Shown here one piece after another: positions 1 to 5,704 of a stretch of DNA of 5,704 nt. The notes under the pieces were generated by a model. That model made no database searches and had not been told where the DNA came from. It was given only the letters and a program-made list of their open reading frames with translations. Source of the stretch: Clostridiales bacterium (GTDB taxonomy: Bacteria > Bacillota_A > Clostridia > Christensenellales > Aristaeellaceae). Numbering within the stretch: position 1 is the first letter of the stretch; each line of letters starts with the position of its first letter. The translations under genes and the position numbers were made by a program. The stretch lies in contig JAAYZL010000394.1 of NCBI GenBank assembly GCA_012514855.1, positions 1 to 5,704 of the forward strand. Reading direction: 5' to 3'.

Positions 1-997
1 GCAATTCGTAATGCTCCCCGCCCTCGCAGACATAGTGCATAAAGCACTCCGCCTCCTCATGGTTTCCACCCTCGCAGACATAGTGCTCATGGCATTCCGC
101 CAGCACCGAATGGTCCGTGCCGTTGCACAGAGGCTGTCCGCAGTGATCGCAAAGGGCGTGATTCTTGCCGTTGCAGAAATACCCTCCGCAGGCCGGACAC
201 TTCGCGTGCTTCTCCTCCTCGCCGTACACCTCGCAGCCGCGATGCCCGCACTTGAGCTCCTTGTGGTCGCCGTGCTTTTTGTAGCACCAGAGCTTGCCGC
301 ACTTCAAGCACTTCGTGTGGCTGTTCGACTTCGAGCAGGGATAGGTCCTCCCGCAGCCGCCGTCGTCCGGGTCGCAATAGTGCTCCGGATCGCCCATGCA
401 CTTCGTATGCCCTTCCTTGCAGAACTTGCTGATCGCGGCGGTATGCTCTTTGCTGCCGTCGTCGATGCCGCCGCAATTCGGGCAGAGGCTCAGGGGCTCG
501 CCCCCGGCCGCGTCCTCCGCGAACCGCACAGCGCCCTCGAGCGTCCATATGTAGACCTCGCAATCGCCGGACAGAGCGGGATTCCCGGCCGCAAAGCTGC
601 CGGTCACGATGGCAAACGCAGCCTTGCCCGTAAGCGTTGCCAGCCCCTCCGAGCCGAGGCTCACCCGCACGGCGCTGCCGTCGGCGCCGAAGCCCAGCGC
701 GAAGGCCAAAACTTCCTCTCCGCCCTCGGCGGAAAGCGCCGGTTCGAGCTTCGAGGCGACCTCCCAGAGCGCCGCGAACCTCTCCTCGTAGGTCCCGCCC
801 GCGCCGGCAAGGGCCGCGAACGCGTCCGCGCCGTCGCCCGAACCGATCAGCGCGTAGCTGTAGCTCCCGTCCGCCTCGAGCCGGGCACATAGCACATAGC
901 TCTCCTCGGGCGCAGCCGGGTCCGCCGCCGGGTCCGCGTGCGCGACGCTCACGAGCGCGAGCAGCAGCACAAGACAGAATGCAAGGGTTTTCCTCAT
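1..997 (-). CDS. Exported Cys/His-rich tandem-repeat protein, C-terminus beyond the window edge
   Basis: I do not recognise this protein; the open frame covers 332 codons with no stop before the left edge. The start is the ATG at 995-997, preceded by a strong GGAGGTG site. Residues 1-21 form a typical signal peptide: Arg-Lys near the N-terminus, a Leu/Val-rich core, and a likely cleavage after Ala-His-Ala at 21. Residues 22 to about 170 are acidic, rich in Ala and Gly, and contain only two cysteines (C37, C146); no family is evident. From C172 to the edge there are 22 cysteines in 161 residues, together with many histidines, in a repeating pattern of C-x(3-8)-H-x(2-5)-C, often followed by x2-C-G-x3-C. 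The knuckle-like CxxCGxxxC clusters (C230/C233/C238, C267/C270/C275, C283/C286/C291) resemble zinc ribbons. This suggests an exported, metal-binding or disulfide-rich repeat protein; that is inference. The gene lies 95 bases downstream of polC on the same strand, with no evident functional link. I am confident that the frame is coding, but not of its role. Confidence 0.85.
   Translation of the reverse strand, partial: MRKTLAFCLVLLLALVSVAHADPAADPAAPEESYVLCARLEADGSYSYALIGSGDGADAFAALAGAGGTYEERFAALWEVASKLEPALSAEGGEEVLAFALGFGADGSAVRVSLGSEGLATLTGKAAFAIVTGSFAAGNPALSGDCEVYIWTLEGAVRFAEDAAGGEPLSLCPNCGGIDDGSKEHTAAISKFCKEGHTKCMGDPEHYCDPDDGGCGRTYPCSKSNSHTKCLKCGKLWCYKKHGDHKELKCGHRGCEVYGEEEKHAKCPACGGYFCNGKNHALCDHCGQPLCNGTDHSVLAECHEHYVCEGGNHEEAECFMHYVCEGGEHYEL
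2..421 (-). repeat. Cys/His repeat array within the exported protein (residues 193-332)
   Basis: The cysteine that opens each unit recurs at residues 193, 208, 221, 238, 255, 275, 291, 308 and 324, giving steps of 15, 13, 17, 17, 20, 16, 17 and 16 residues. From unit 238 on, the opening cysteine usually follows a hydrophobic or aromatic residue (W237, F274, L290, V307, V323). In most units a histidine follows after 3-8 residues (H197, H227, H242, H264, H280, H296, H313, H329), then a cysteine (C200, C230, C250, C267, C283, C302, C318). A further cysteine two residues on, or an His-Tyr-Val-Cys step in the last units, closes the unit. Each unit thus offers about three to four potential metal ligands. 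The array is not finished at the window edge, so the copy number is unknown. Confidence 0.75.
21..86. repeat. 18-bp direct repeats 48 bp apart
   Basis: Positions 21-38 and 69-86 are identical (ccctcgcagacatagtgc), with partial similarity continuing to the right (for example gca and tccgcc matches at 44-53 and 92-101). The 48-bp offset equals 16 codons. Both copies encode the His-Tyr-Val-Cys-Glu-Gly-Gly segment of successive Cys/His units, so this looks like a fairly recent in-frame duplication of one protein repeat. Confidence 0.8.
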
Positions 998-1004
998 GTC
1001 CTTC

Positions 1005-1011
1005 CACCTCC
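1005..1011 (-). promoter_or_regulatory. Strong ribosome binding site of the Cys-rich protein gene
   Basis: On the minus strand GGAGGTG is followed by 7 bases and then ATG at 997. This is a near-complete match to the anti-Shine-Dalgarno complement and fixes the start of the signal-peptide protein. It also supports this frame over the other minus-strand frames in the same region, which have no comparable start. Confidence 0.8.
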
Positions 1012-1031
1012 AAAAAATACATGCAACCTCT

Positions 1032-1037
1032 ATAATA
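1032..1037 (-). promoter_or_regulatory. Possible -10 promoter element for the Cys-rich protein gene
   Basis: The minus strand reads TATTAT here, one base off the TATAAT consensus, 34 bases upstream of the ATG. It lies within a short palindrome (TCTAT-T-ATAGA, 1029-1039) and in a locally AT-rich patch of an otherwise GC-rich sequence. No good -35 box lies at 16-18 bases; the nearest candidate, TTGGGA at 1060-1065, is 22 bases away. The element is therefore weakly supported, and the gene could instead be read through from polC. Confidence 0.22.
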
Positions 1038-1039
1038 GA

Positions 1040-1063
1040 CGCTCGGAGCGGGAAAGGGTTCCC
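1040..1063. other. Adjacent short inverted repeats between polC and the Cys-rich gene
   Basis: Two small hairpin-forming sequences sit side by side: cgctc-g-gagcg at 1040-1050 and gggaa-aggg-ttccc at 1050-1063. They share one base and could not both form fully. Neither is followed on the minus strand by a T-run, so they do not make a convincing intrinsic terminator for polC. They might be an operator or part of a weak terminator, or they may be chance in GC-rich DNA. Confidence 0.3.
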
Positions 1064-1092
1064 AATTTTGGAAAATCTCCGCCCCCGGCGCG

Positions 1093-4000
1093 CTATATGC
1101 CGAACTCGAACAGCGTGACCTGGCTGCTTTCCGGGAGTCCGTTCAGGCAACCGGCGAGCTTGAGCGCCTCGACGACGGACTTCGCGACCTTCCTGCGCAC
1201 CATGTCGTCCTGCGAGATGAACGGCCCGGCCTCCCTCGCGCGGACGAGCGCCTCGGCCGCCTGCTGCCCGACGCCCGGGAGCGACGAGATCGGCGGCAGT
1301 ATTCCCTCGTCCGTCAGCAGGAAGTCGGCCGCGTGCGACCGGTACAGGTCAACCGGGCGGACGTACACCCCGCGCAGGTTCATCTCGACGAGGCTTTCGA
1401 GCAGCGCGTACTCGTTTTCCTTGCGCTCGCGCTCGCTGCGCTCGAGGCCGTCGATCTCCTCCATCATCGAGCGCAGCACCGCCGCGTCGCGCGCGACCAT
1501 CCGCGTCGCGTCGAACTGGTCCGCGTTTCGCATCAGGAAGCACGCGTAGTACGCCGCCGGGTGGAAAATCTTGAAGTACGCGATCCTCAGCGCCATCAGC
1601 ACGTAGGCGACCGCGTGCGCCTTCGGGAACATATACTTGATCTTCTTGCAGCTCGCTATGTACCAGTCCGGCGCGGCGACCCCTCCGATCGCCTCCTCCA
1701 TGAACGGCTCCAGCCCCTTGCCCTTCCGGACCGACTCCATCGTCTTGAACGCGACCTCCGGGTCGACGCCCAATTCGATCAGCGCGTTCATGATGTCGTC
1801 GCGCGTGCAGATGCATTCGCCGAGCGGGACGCCCTGATGCACGAGCTCCTGCGTGTTGCCGACCCAGACGTCGGTGCCGTGCGAGAGCCCCGAGATGCGG
1901 ATCAGCTCCTCCATCGAGCGCGGCCGCGTCTCGATGAGCATATTGCGCACAAACCGCGTGCCGAACTCCGGGATGCCGAGCGTGCCGGTCGGGACGCCGA
2001 GGTCTTCCCCCGAGAGCCCGAGCGCCTCCGGCGACGAGAACAGCGAGAGGATTCTCCCGAACACCTCCGGGTCGTTGAGCGGCACGTCGACAGGCGCGAT
2101 GCCGGTCAGGTCCTGCAGGCGCCTCAGCATCGTCGGGTCGTCGTGGCCGAGTATGTCCAACTTCACCAGCACGTCGTGCATCGAGCCGAAGTCGAAGTGC
2201 GTCGTGACCGTCTCGGACTCCGTGTCGTCCGCCGGGTGCTGGATCGGCGTGAACTGGTAGATTTCGTAGTCCACCGGAAGCACCACCATGCCCGCCGGGT
2301 GCTGCCCGGTCGTGCGCTTGACGCCGGTGATGCCGCGCGCGAGCCGCTCCTTCTCGGCGTTCGTGAAGCTCAGTTCGCGCTCCTCCATGTACTTGAGCAC
2401 GTAGCCGTAGGCCGTCTTTTCGGCGATGGTGCCGATCGTGCCCGCGCGGAACACGTACTCCGCCCCGAACAGCTCCTTGACGTAGTTGTGCGCGGTCGGC
2501 TGGTAAATGCCGGAGAAGTTCAGGTCGATGTCCGGCACCTTGTTGCCCGTGAAGCCCAGAAACACCTCGAAGGGGATGTTGAACCCGTCCTTGCCCATGC
2601 GCTGTCCGCACTCCGGACAGTCCCTCGCCGGCAGGTCGAGGCCGGTCTTTCCGAGCTTCAGCACGTCGAAATCGCAGTGCCGGCAGTGGGGGCATATGTA
2701 GTGCGGCGGCAGCGAGTTGACCTCGGTGATGCCCGACAGGTACGCGACGAGCGACGAGCCGACCGAGCCGCGCGAGCCGACGATATATCCGTCCGCGAGC
2801 GATTTTGCGACGAGCTTCACCGCGATCATGTACAGCGTCGAGAAGCCGTAGCCGATGATCGCGCCGAGCTCCTTGTCGATCCGCCTTTGAACGATCCCGG
2901 GCAGGTTCCCCCCGTAGATCTCCCGCGCGCGGCACAGCGTCAACTCCCGGAGCTCGTCCTCCGCGCCGTCCCAGTGCGGCTGGAACGTCTCCTTGCCCTC
3001 CGGGTGCGGGATGAACAGCTTCGGCTCCCCGATCATGTCCGCGATGCGGTTCGGAGCGTCTATGACCACGCGCGAGGCCGTGTCCTTTCCGAGGTACGCG
3101 AACTCCCTGAGCATGTCGTCGGTCGTCCGGAAGTACAAGGGCGGCTGGTTGTCCGCGTCCTCGAAGCCCTTCGAGGCCATGAGGATCGCGCGGTAAATGC
3201 TGTCCTCGGGGTGCAAAAAGTGCACGTCGCCGGTCGCCGCGACAGGGATGCCGAGCCGGTCGCCGAGGTCGACGATCCTCCGGTTCAATTCGCGCAACCC
3301 GTCCTCGTCCTTGACCGCGCCCTCGCGCAGCAGAAACGCGTTGTTCGCGATCGGCTGGATTTCGAGGTAGTCGTAGAACCTGGCGATCCTTTCGAGCGTC
3401 CGGTCGTCCTGCCCCGATACGACCGCGCGGAACAATTCGCCCGCCTCGCACGCGCTTCCGACGATCAGCCCCTCGCGGTACTTCTCGATCAGTTTCCGGG
3501 GAATCCGCGGCGTGCGGTGGAAGTAGTTGAGGTGCGCCTCGCTGACGAGCCGGTAGAGGTTTTTCATGCCGACCTGGTCTTTCGCGAGCAGCACGATGTG
3601 GTGCGACTGGCCGGCGGCGTCCGTGCAGAACGACGAGTTGATGTCCGAAAGCCTCTGCGCGCCCATCTCCTCGAGCGAGCGCAGCAGCACCTCGCCGGTC
3701 GCGCGCGCGTCGTGGACGGCGCGGTGCGCGTTCTTGAGCGAAATGCCCAGGTGCTTGCAGACGGACGAGAGCCTGTGGTTGCGAAGCCCGCGGTAGAGAT
3801 TCCTCGCGAGCGCGAGCGTGTCGACCGTGGGATTGACAAGCTCCTTCCCGAACCGCTTAAACGCGCGCTGCAAAAAACCCATGTCGAACGGCGCGTTGTG
3901 CGCGACGAGCACCGCGCCCTCGATAAACTTCTCAAGCGCGGGGAACACGGCCTCGAGCTTCGGCTCGTTCGCGAGCATCGAGGTCGTGATCTTGGTGATC

Positions 4001-5409
4001 TCGACGACGCGCGGAGGCACGGGCCTGCCGGGATTCACGAGCTGCGAGAACTCCGCGACCTCGACGCCCTTCTCGATGCGCACCGCGCCGATCTCGATGA
4101 TCTCGTCCGCGCTCGGGTAGAGGCCGGTCGTCTCGAAGTCCACGACGACGAACGCCGTGTCCGCGATCTTCCTGCGGTCCGAGCAGCTCACGATCTCCGG
4201 CGCGTCCTCGATCAGGTACCCCTCGCAGCCGGGGATCAGCTTGACGCCCGCCTTCCTCGCGGCGGTGAACGCCTCCGGGAACGCCTGCACGACGCCGTGG
4301 TCGGTGATCGCGATCGCCGGGTGCCCCCACTGCGCCGCCTGCGCGATCAGCGCGCTCGCCGACGCGCACGCGTCCATCGAGCTCATCTGCGTATGCACGT
4401 GGAGTTCGACGCGCTTTTTTTTCGCGGCGTCCTCGCGCACGGGCCGGGGAACGCCGACGATGTCGTTCACCATCAGCACCATCTCTTTTCGGAAGTCGTC
4501 GTAGCGGTAGCTGCCGCGCGCCTTGACCCAGTTGCCGTCCTCGAGCGCGGACTTCAGCGCCTCGGCCTGCGATTCCACGGAGCCCTCGCCCTGTTGGCGC
4601 CTGCCGCCCAGGAACAGCTTGCAGTTGATCGAGCCGAGCCGGTCGGTCATCGAGAAGCAGACGATCTTCGACTGGCCGTTCTTCGCGTCGCGAATCTCGA
4701 GCCCCGCGACCTCGCCCATCACGGTCGCGCGGCCGATGTCCTCGGTCATCCCGTTCATCGGCGTCGGGGCGTCCGCGATCGGCTTTCCGTAGACGGCCTC
4801 CTGCTTCCGGCCGTTTCCGTTGCCGTTCCGGGCGGGTGCCTCGCGCACCTCGCGCGCGGCCTCGGCGGCCATGCGCGCCTCCTCGCGAAGCCTCTCCTCG
4901 CGGATGCGCTGAAGCCGCTTCTGCTCGCTGCCCGCGGCCTCGATGACGGTCCTCGCCTCGATGTCGAAGAGCTCGCGCAAAATGTCCGAGAGCAGCCTGT
5001 CGACGCTTCGCGCCTGCATGTAGCTGACGCCCTCCTCGCCGGTCGCGCGCACGGTGAACACGCCGTCCTTCAGCGAGAAGTCGGTGCTGCTGTTCAATAA
5101 AAACGGCGCGGAGCCGGGGCTCTCGTGCTTGACGAGCTCGATCAGGAGCTCAGAGACGCTCGCTATGTCGCGCTCGGCAGCCTCCTTCAGCGCCGGGTAC
5201 GCGAGCCGGACGCGCACGTTGACCGCCGGGAACGCCGCAGCGATCGCGCGCTGCACGACCTTGAATTCGGCGCGCGAAAACAGCCTGTCCGCGTTGAAGC
5301 GCACAGTCATCTCGCCCGTCTGTTTTGAGATGGAGACCCTCCGAAGCGTCAGGGCGGACGCGAGTTCCGGATTCTGCCGCCTGATCAGCTCCCGCCAAAG
5401 TTCGCTCAT
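1093..5409 (-). CDS. polC: DNA polymerase III alpha subunit, Gram-positive PolC type
   Basis: This is the replicative DNA polymerase with built-in proofreading; it works at the fork with the beta clamp. It has 1438 residues, close to the 1437 of Bacillus subtilis PolC. Domains in order: an N-terminal region (1-150), a charged helix (155-190) and Asn-Gly linker (194-200), and an OB fold (about 225-320). The PHP domain follows (HVHT 337-340, TDH 369-371, E396) and resumes after the exonuclease (GDVH 727-730). The inserted DEDDh exonuclease spans about 419-585 with D424, E426, D509, H562 and D567. The polymerase core has the GSRGSVGSS motif (878-886), a zinc-binding module (C906, C909, C931, C934), catalytic D960 and D962 (PDIDLNFSG) and D1085, and conserved segments TTGQHPAG (1033-1040) and LSHGTDVW (1175-1182). 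A helix-hairpin-helix lies near 1371-1392. The C-terminal QVTLFEF (1430-1436) matches the clamp-binding peptide. The ATG at 5409 is chosen because AAAGGA lies 7 bases upstream; an in-frame TTG at 5448 would overlap ispG by 14 bases. Confidence 0.98.
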   Translation of the reverse strand: MSELWRELIRRQNPELASALTLRRVSISKQTGEMTVRFNADRLFSRAEFKVVQRAIAAAFPAVNVRVRLAYPALKEAAERDIASVSELLIELVKHESPGSAPFLLNSSTDFSLKDGVFTVRATGEEGVSYMQARSVDRLLSDILRELFDIEARTVIEAAGSEQKRLQRIREERLREEARMAAEAAREVREAPARNGNGNGRKQEAVYGKPIADAPTPMNGMTEDIGRATVMGEVAGLEIRDAKNGQSKIVCFSMTDRLGSINCKLFLGGRRQQGEGSVESQAEALKSALEDGNWVKARGSYRYDDFRKEMVLMVNDIVGVPRPVREDAAKKKRVELHVHTQMSSMDACASASALIAQAAQWGHPAIAITDHGVVQAFPEAFTAARKAGVKLIPGCEGYLIEDAPEIVSCSDRRKIADTAFVVVDFETTGLYPSADEIIEIGAVRIEKGVEVAEFSQLVNPGRPVPPRVVEITKITTSMLANEPKLEAVFPALEKFIEGAVLVAHNAPFDMGFLQRAFKRFGKELVNPTVDTLALARNLYRGLRNHRLSSVCKHLGISLKNAHRAVHDARATGEVLLRSLEEMGAQRLSDINSSFCTDAAGQSHHIVLLAKDQVGMKNLYRLVSEAHLNYFHRTPRIPRKLIEKYREGLIVGSACEAGELFRAVVSGQDDRTLERIARFYDYLEIQPIANNAFLLREGAVKDEDGLRELNRRIVDLGDRLGIPVAATGDVHFLHPEDSIYRAILMASKGFEDADNQPPLYFRTTDDMLREFAYLGKDTASRVVIDAPNRIADMIGEPKLFIPHPEGKETFQPHWDGAEDELRELTLCRAREIYGGNLPGIVQRRIDKELGAIIGYGFSTLYMIAVKLVAKSLADGYIVGSRGSVGSSLVAYLSGITEVNSLPPHYICPHCRHCDFDVLKLGKTGLDLPARDCPECGQRMGKDGFNIPFEVFLGFTGNKVPDIDLNFSGIYQPTAHNYVKELFGAEYVFRAGTIGTIAEKTAYGYVLKYMEERELSFTNAEKERLARGITGVKRTTGQHPAGMVVLPVDYEIYQFTPIQHPADDTESETVTTHFDFGSMHDVLVKLDILGHDDPTMLRRLQDLTGIAPVDVPLNDPEVFGRILSLFSSPEALGLSGEDLGVPTGTLGIPEFGTRFVRNMLIETRPRSMEELIRISGLSHGTDVWVGNTQELVHQGVPLGECICTRDDIMNALIELGVDPEVAFKTMESVRKGKGLEPFMEEAIGGVAAPDWYIASCKKIKYMFPKAHAVAYVLMALRIAYFKIFHPAAYYACFLMRNADQFDATRMVARDAAVLRSMMEEIDGLERSERERKENEYALLESLVEMNLRGVYVRPVDLYRSHAADFLLTDEGILPPISSLPGVGQQAAEALVRAREAGPFISQDDMVRRKVAKSVVEALKLAGCLNGLPESSQVTLFEFGI

Positions 5410-5416
5410 TGCAGCA

Positions 5417-5422
5417 TCCTTT
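5417..5422 (-). promoter_or_regulatory. Ribosome binding site deciding the polC start
   Basis: The minus strand reads AAAGGA, then 7 bases, then ATG at 5409. This favours that start over the in-frame TTG at 5448, which lies inside the end of ispG. The 25-base ispG-polC gap contains no evident terminator or promoter, so polC is probably co-transcribed with ispG. Confidence 0.7.
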
Positions 5423-5434
5423 GTATCCCGGCAA

Positions 5435-5704
5435 TCAGTCGCTCCCAAGCATCCTTCGTATCTCCGCGATCAGTATCTCCGCGAGGTCGCCGCGCACGGT
5501 CCGGGGCGGCTGCCCCTTGACAAACAGCGCGCCGCCGTCCTTCCCGCCCGCGATGCCGATGTCCGCCTCGCGCGCCTCGCCCGGCCCGTTGACGGCGCAG
5601 CCCATGACCGCGACGCGAAGCGGCCTGTTGACGCCGCGCGTCGCCTCGCGCACCTTCGTCGCGACGGCCTCGATGTCGATCGACGCGCGCGCGCAGGTCG
5701 GGCA
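5435..5704 (-). CDS. ispG: (E)-4-hydroxy-3-methylbut-2-enyl-diphosphate synthase (IspG/GcpE), C-terminal part
   Basis: IspG reductively opens methylerythritol cyclodiphosphate to HMBPP in the cytosolic MEP pathway of isoprenoid synthesis, using a [4Fe-4S] cluster. Only the last 89 codons and the TGA stop (5435-5437) are in the window; the N-terminal TIM-barrel lies beyond the right edge. The fragment opens exactly at the cluster motif Cys-Pro-Thr-Cys (5693-5704) and continues to MGCAVNGPGEA, which holds the third cluster cysteine. The 32-residue spacing between the second and third cysteines and the glutamate seven residues later match E. coli IspG (C273, C305, E312). The tail, with IGIAGGKDGG and a PRTV segment, is typical of the family. 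After the CxxC this protein has Ala-Arg where many relatives have Gly-Arg, a position that varies in the family. It is followed 25 bases later by polC, an order common in Clostridia and Bacilli. Confidence 0.95.
   Translation of the reverse strand, partial: CPTCARASIDIEAVATKVREATRGVNRPLRVAVMGCAVNGPGEAREADIGIAGGKDGGALFVKGQPPRTVRGDLAEILIAEIRRMLGSD

Noticed and set aside
21..86. A CRISPR-like or mobile-element repeat
   Set aside because: The repeat falls within an open reading frame at a multiple of three, encodes a protein repeat unit, and has no regular set of copies or spacers.
11..892. A 293-codon plus-strand frame with apparent hydrophobic stretches
   Set aside because: It is antisense to the Cys-rich gene. 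Its Ala/Leu/Val/Arg composition is what the complement of Cys/Gly/Glu/Ala-rich coding sequence produces, and no ribosome binding site precedes it.
87..1022. A 311-codon minus-strand frame overlapping the Cys-rich gene
   Set aside because: It is Arg/Gly-rich with no signal peptide or domain. The frame starting at 997 has a strong ribosome binding site, a signal peptide and a periodic Cys/His pattern, so the latter is the real gene.
1031..1036. A perfect TATAAT on the plus strand
   Set aside because: No -35 hexamer lies at a suitable distance and no supported gene lies downstream on the plus strand; it is the reverse side of the palindrome at 1029-1039.
1349..3451. A 700-codon open frame on the minus strand in another frame of polC
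   Set aside because: It overlaps the polymerase core in a shifted frame and is Arg/Gly/Ala-rich low-complexity sequence; it is a composition shadow of polC.
1333..5100. A 1255-codon open frame on the plus strand opposite polC
   Set aside because: It lies antisense to an unambiguous PolC. Its translation is dominated by Arg, Val, Asp, Leu and Ala with no recognisable domain. Long antisense open frames are expected when a GC-rich gene has strong G/C third positions.
5410..5448. A 13-residue N-terminal extension of PolC from a TTG start
   Set aside because: It would overlap the ispG end by 14 bases and lacks a clear ribosome binding site, whereas the ATG at 5409 has AAAGGA at a 7-base spacing and gives the usual family length.

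Overview
The window carries three genes, all on the minus strand. In transcription order they are the 3' end of ispG (running in from the right edge), a complete polC, and a gene for an exported cysteine/histidine-rich protein that runs off the left edge. PolC is the replicative polymerase of low-GC-lineage Gram-positives (Bacillota), and ispG directly followed by polC is a familiar Clostridia/Bacilli arrangement. The DNA is nevertheless visibly G+C-rich with strong G/C third positions. The best guess is therefore a high-GC clostridial-type bacterium; this is inference from gene content, and the species cannot be named.

Right to left: positions 5435-5704 hold the last 89 codons of ispG, the [4Fe-4S] enzyme of the MEP isoprenoid pathway, with its three cluster cysteines visible. 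A 25-base gap with a good ribosome binding site leads into polC (1093-5409). PolC is a full-length 1438-residue polymerase: N-terminal region, OB fold, PHP domain split by a DEDDh proofreading exonuclease, polymerase palm and fingers with a zinc-binding module, a helix-hairpin-helix and a C-terminal clamp-binding peptide. All the key catalytic residues are present. The 95-base gap at 998-1092 contains small inverted repeats, a possible -10 element and a strong ribosome binding site for the next gene.

The left 1 kb is the least ordinary part. It encodes a protein with a clear signal peptide, an unrecognised domain of about 140 residues, and then a tandem array of Cys/His units of about 13-20 residues that is still running at the window edge. 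It looks like an exported metal- or thiol-rich repeat protein. Its function is unknown and its C-terminus is outside the window.

ispG and polC are housekeeping genes that probably share a transcript. Nothing seen here ties the Cys-rich protein functionally to them. I see no RNA genes, mobile elements, CRISPR array or integration signs. Long open frames on the plus strand opposite polC are composition artefacts.
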